DNA of 6,987 nucleotides. Origin: Candidatus Kapaibacterium sp. (lineage in GTDB: Bacteria > Bacteroidota > Ignavibacteria > Kapaibacteriales > HRBIN21). The stretch spans positions 5,729-12,715 of the forward strand of contig JANWXA010000032.1 of assembly GCA_025055465.1 (NCBI GenBank). Direction: 5' to 3'. Position 1 is the stretch's first letter, and each line of letters begins with the position of its first letter. Positions 5,406 to 6,987 of the stretch are shown piece after piece. Position numbers and translations under genes: made by a program. The notes under the pieces were generated by a model. That model was not told the DNA's origin and did not search any database. It saw only the letters and a program-made list of their open reading frames with translations.

Positions 5406-6651
5406 GCCTGAGGTCCCTTCTTCCAGCCGGTGGCGTCGCTCCCTGCGGCAGATCGACTGGACGTTGCTCCTGCTTGTAAGCCTGGCATTAGCCTTCGGGC
5501 TCATTGCACTCTATAGTGCCACTGCAAGCTCTGAGATGGCCCACTTTTTCCGGCGTCAACTCCTCTACGCTGCTTTGGGCAGCGGTATCCTCTTGCTTGT
5601 CATGTGGCTCCCGCGCTCGTGGCTTGAGCGTTTGGCGCCCCTGGGATACATCGTAGGCCTACTGCTTCTGGTTGCAGTCTTGCTCTTCGGGCGCACCGTT
5701 TATGGCTCCAAGAGCTGGCTCTCCTTAGGGACTCTCTCTTTTCAGCCTGTAGAATTTGCAAAGCTCTCCACCCTATTATTCGTTGCCCATTTCCTATCAC
5801 GGGAAGAGCAGTCCCTGCGCCGCCTGCCTAGCTTGCTCATCACGCTGGCTTTACTCGGAGTTCCAACGGCTCTGGTCCTCTTGCAACCGGATGCCGGATC
5901 GGCTCTGGCCTTCGCTGCGCTGACCCTTACCGTGCTGTTCTGGGGCAAAGCCCATCCCCTTTTGCCTCTCATGCCCCTGCTGGCTGGAGCTGTTGCCCTG
6001 TTATCGCTCCTGGGAGTAGCCCCTCTCCTCTTAGGTATCCTCTTCAGCGCGATACTTATTTCCCTGACCCGTCCACCGCTGCTTATTGCTATCACCTGCT
6101 CCGTTGTCCTCTCTGTACTTGGTTTGGGGACCTCCACCCTCTACCACATGCTCAAGCCTCACCAGCAAGCTCGTATCCAGTCTTTTCTCAATCCCGAAGA
6201 AGACCCTCAGGGGAGCGGCTACCATGTTATCCAGTCCATGCTGGCAATTGGCAGCGGGGGCCTGACGGGGAAGGGCTTCCAGCAAGGCACCCAGACACAA
6301 CTCCGCTTCATTCCAAAACAGTGGACCGACTTCATTTTCTGCGTCCCCGCCGAGGAGTTTGGCTTCCTCGGGGCTATGTTGGTTCTGGCTGTACTTTTCG
6401 GCCTCCTCTGGCACGTCTTTCTGCTCGCTCACCGGCTGGAGGGCGATACATTTTGGAGCTTGCTGCTGGGCGGAATCGGCGGATTATGGCTATTCCACAC
6501 GGCCATCAACATCGGCATGTCACTGGGGCTGGCCCCAGTTATCGGCCTTCCACTCCCCTTCATGAGCGCCGGTGGCTCGGCGCTCCTTGTCAACATGGCC
6601 ATGGCAGGACTTGTTCTCAACGCACACCGTCAGCTTTACCGGGGCCGCTGA
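5392..6651 (+). CDS. rodA: Rod shape-determining protein RodA (SEDS peptidoglycan glycosyltransferase)
   Basis: This integral membrane enzyme polymerises lipid II into glycan strands during cell elongation, usually paired with a class B PBP and the Mre proteins. The 419-residue protein opens with a cytosolic tail ending RQIDWTLL, then membrane segments from about 23. SEDS landmarks are SKSWLSLG (106-113), FQPVEFAKL (117-125), LLQPDAGSAL (163-172), the loop motif KPHQQARI then SGYHVIQS (275-282), GSGGLTGKGFQQGTQTQL, and WTDFIF with D313, which aligns with the essential aspartate of characterised RodA proteins. The C-terminal signature is NIGMSLGLAPVIGLPLPFMSAGG (373-395). The KQWTDFIF form supports RodA over FtsW. 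The region 188-250 holds about three hydrophobic stretches where standard RodA has fewer. ATG 5392 lies inside the end of purC; another ATG at 5402 is out of frame. ispD follows after 2 bp. Confidence 0.95.
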   Translation: MILYEPEVPSSSRWRRSLRQIDWTLLLLVSLALAFGLIALYSATASSEMAHFFRRQLLYAALGSGILLLVMWLPRSWLERLAPLGYIVGLLLLVAVLLFGRTVYGSKSWLSLGTLSFQPVEFAKLSTLLFVAHFLSREEQSLRRLPSLLITLALLGVPTALVLLQPDAGSALAFAALTLTVLFWGKAHPLLPLMPLLAGAVALLSLLGVAPLLLGILFSAILISLTRPPLLIAITCSVVLSVLGLGTSTLYHMLKPHQQARIQSFLNPEEDPQGSGYHVIQSMLAIGSGGLTGKGFQQGTQTQLRFIPKQWTDFIFCVPAEEFGFLGAMLVLAVLFGLLWHVFLLAHRLEGDTFWSLLLGGIGGLWLFHTAINIGMSLGLAPVIGLPLPFMSAGGSALLVNMAMAGLVLNAHRQLYRGR

Positions 6652-6653
6652 GC

Positions 6654-6987
6654 ATGGTCGTCGCCATCGTCCCTGCAGCCGGCCGGGGAAGACGCTTGAG
6701 GGCAGACCCTCCGAAGCAGTTCCTCACCCTAAACGGCTTCCCTCTCATCACCTATACGCTTCGCACCTTGCATACCGTAGATGCCATTGACACCATTCTC
6801 ATCGTTGCACCGAAGGGGTATGAGTCTTTTCTGTACACCCTCTGCTGCGAACATGGGTTCGCAAAAGTCTGTCGCATTGTGCTGGGTGGCCCGGAGCGCC
6901 AGGACTCCGTAGCTAACGCTCTGCAGACAGAAGAAATATCCAGCGCGGAGTATGTTCTCATCCACGACGCCGTCCGTCCACTTGCGC
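6654..6987 (+). CDS. ispD: 2-C-methyl-D-erythritol 4-phosphate cytidylyltransferase (3' end outside window)
   Basis: This enzyme of the MEP isoprenoid pathway transfers CMP from CTP to MEP, forming CDP-ME. The first 111 residues are present, about half of the usual 230. They show the nucleotide-binding start VAIVPAAGRGRRL (3-15), PPKQFL (19-24), GGPERQDSV (78-86) and IHDAVRP (103-109). R14 and K21 align with catalytic R20 and K27 of the E. coli enzyme. The frame has no stop before the window end, so the gene simply runs out of view. ATG 6654 lies 2 bp after the rodA stop, implying translational coupling. The product feeds synthesis of undecaprenyl phosphate, the carrier of the lipid II that RodA uses. 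A fused IspF domain, found in some bacteria, cannot be excluded because the 3' half is missing. Confidence 0.97.
   Translation, partial: MVVAIVPAAGRGRRLRADPPKQFLTLNGFPLITYTLRTLHTVDAIDTILIVAPKGYESFLYTLCCEHGFAKVCRIVLGGPERQDSVANALQTEEISSAEYVLIHDAVRPLA

Noticed and set aside
1..6987. A new defence, mobile or secondary-metabolite system
   Set aside because: Every gene belongs to a recognisable common family, and the non-coding DNA is too short to hide another system.

Overview
The window holds seven genes: six protein genes and one tRNA. Two of the protein genes are cut by the window edges. The DNA is moderately GC-rich and tightly packed. No mobile element, CRISPR array or rRNA is visible, and no non-coding stretch exceeds about 105 bases. 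The best guess for the host is a bacterium of the Bacteroidota/Chlorobiota/Ignavibacteria assemblage. Three clues support this: start codons lack clear Shine-Dalgarno sequences, two gene starts have an upstream TAnnTTTG element (the -7 box of Bacteroidota-type housekeeping promoters), and the RodA protein has a sequence style I associate with that group. This placement is inference, not proof.

Left part (1-3243, + strand): a two-gene signalling module. The first gene, cut at its 5' end, encodes a multi-PAS histidine kinase with a complete HisKA/HATPase core. Twenty-five bases later comes a REC-HisKA-HATPase hybrid protein with its receiver domain at the N-terminus. Together they could form a phosphorelay, but neither visible part carries a DNA-binding or other obvious output domain.

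Middle (3217-4366, - strand): a tRNA-Arg(CCU) gene lies tail-to-tail with the hybrid kinase. The last eight codons and the stop codon of the kinase are the complement of the tRNA 3' end. Upstream of the tRNA, on the same strand, is an ABC-2 type exporter ATPase without its permeases. A 103-bp divergent intergenic region follows and contains a perfect 7-bp inverted repeat and a candidate promoter.

Right part (4470-6987, + strand): a compact apparent operon of purC (purine synthesis), rodA (cell-wall glycan polymerase) and ispD (MEP isoprenoid pathway, cut by the window end). purC and rodA overlap by 14 bp, and rodA and ispD are 2 bp apart. RodA consumes lipid II, whose undecaprenyl carrier derives from the isoprenoid pathway that IspD serves, so two of the three genes are metabolically linked.

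Most of the window is ordinary core-genome content. I see no convincing undescribed system. The points most worth a second look are the kinase/tRNA overlap, the output-less signalling pair, the extra hydrophobic stretch in RodA and the two TAnnTTTG/dyad arrangements.
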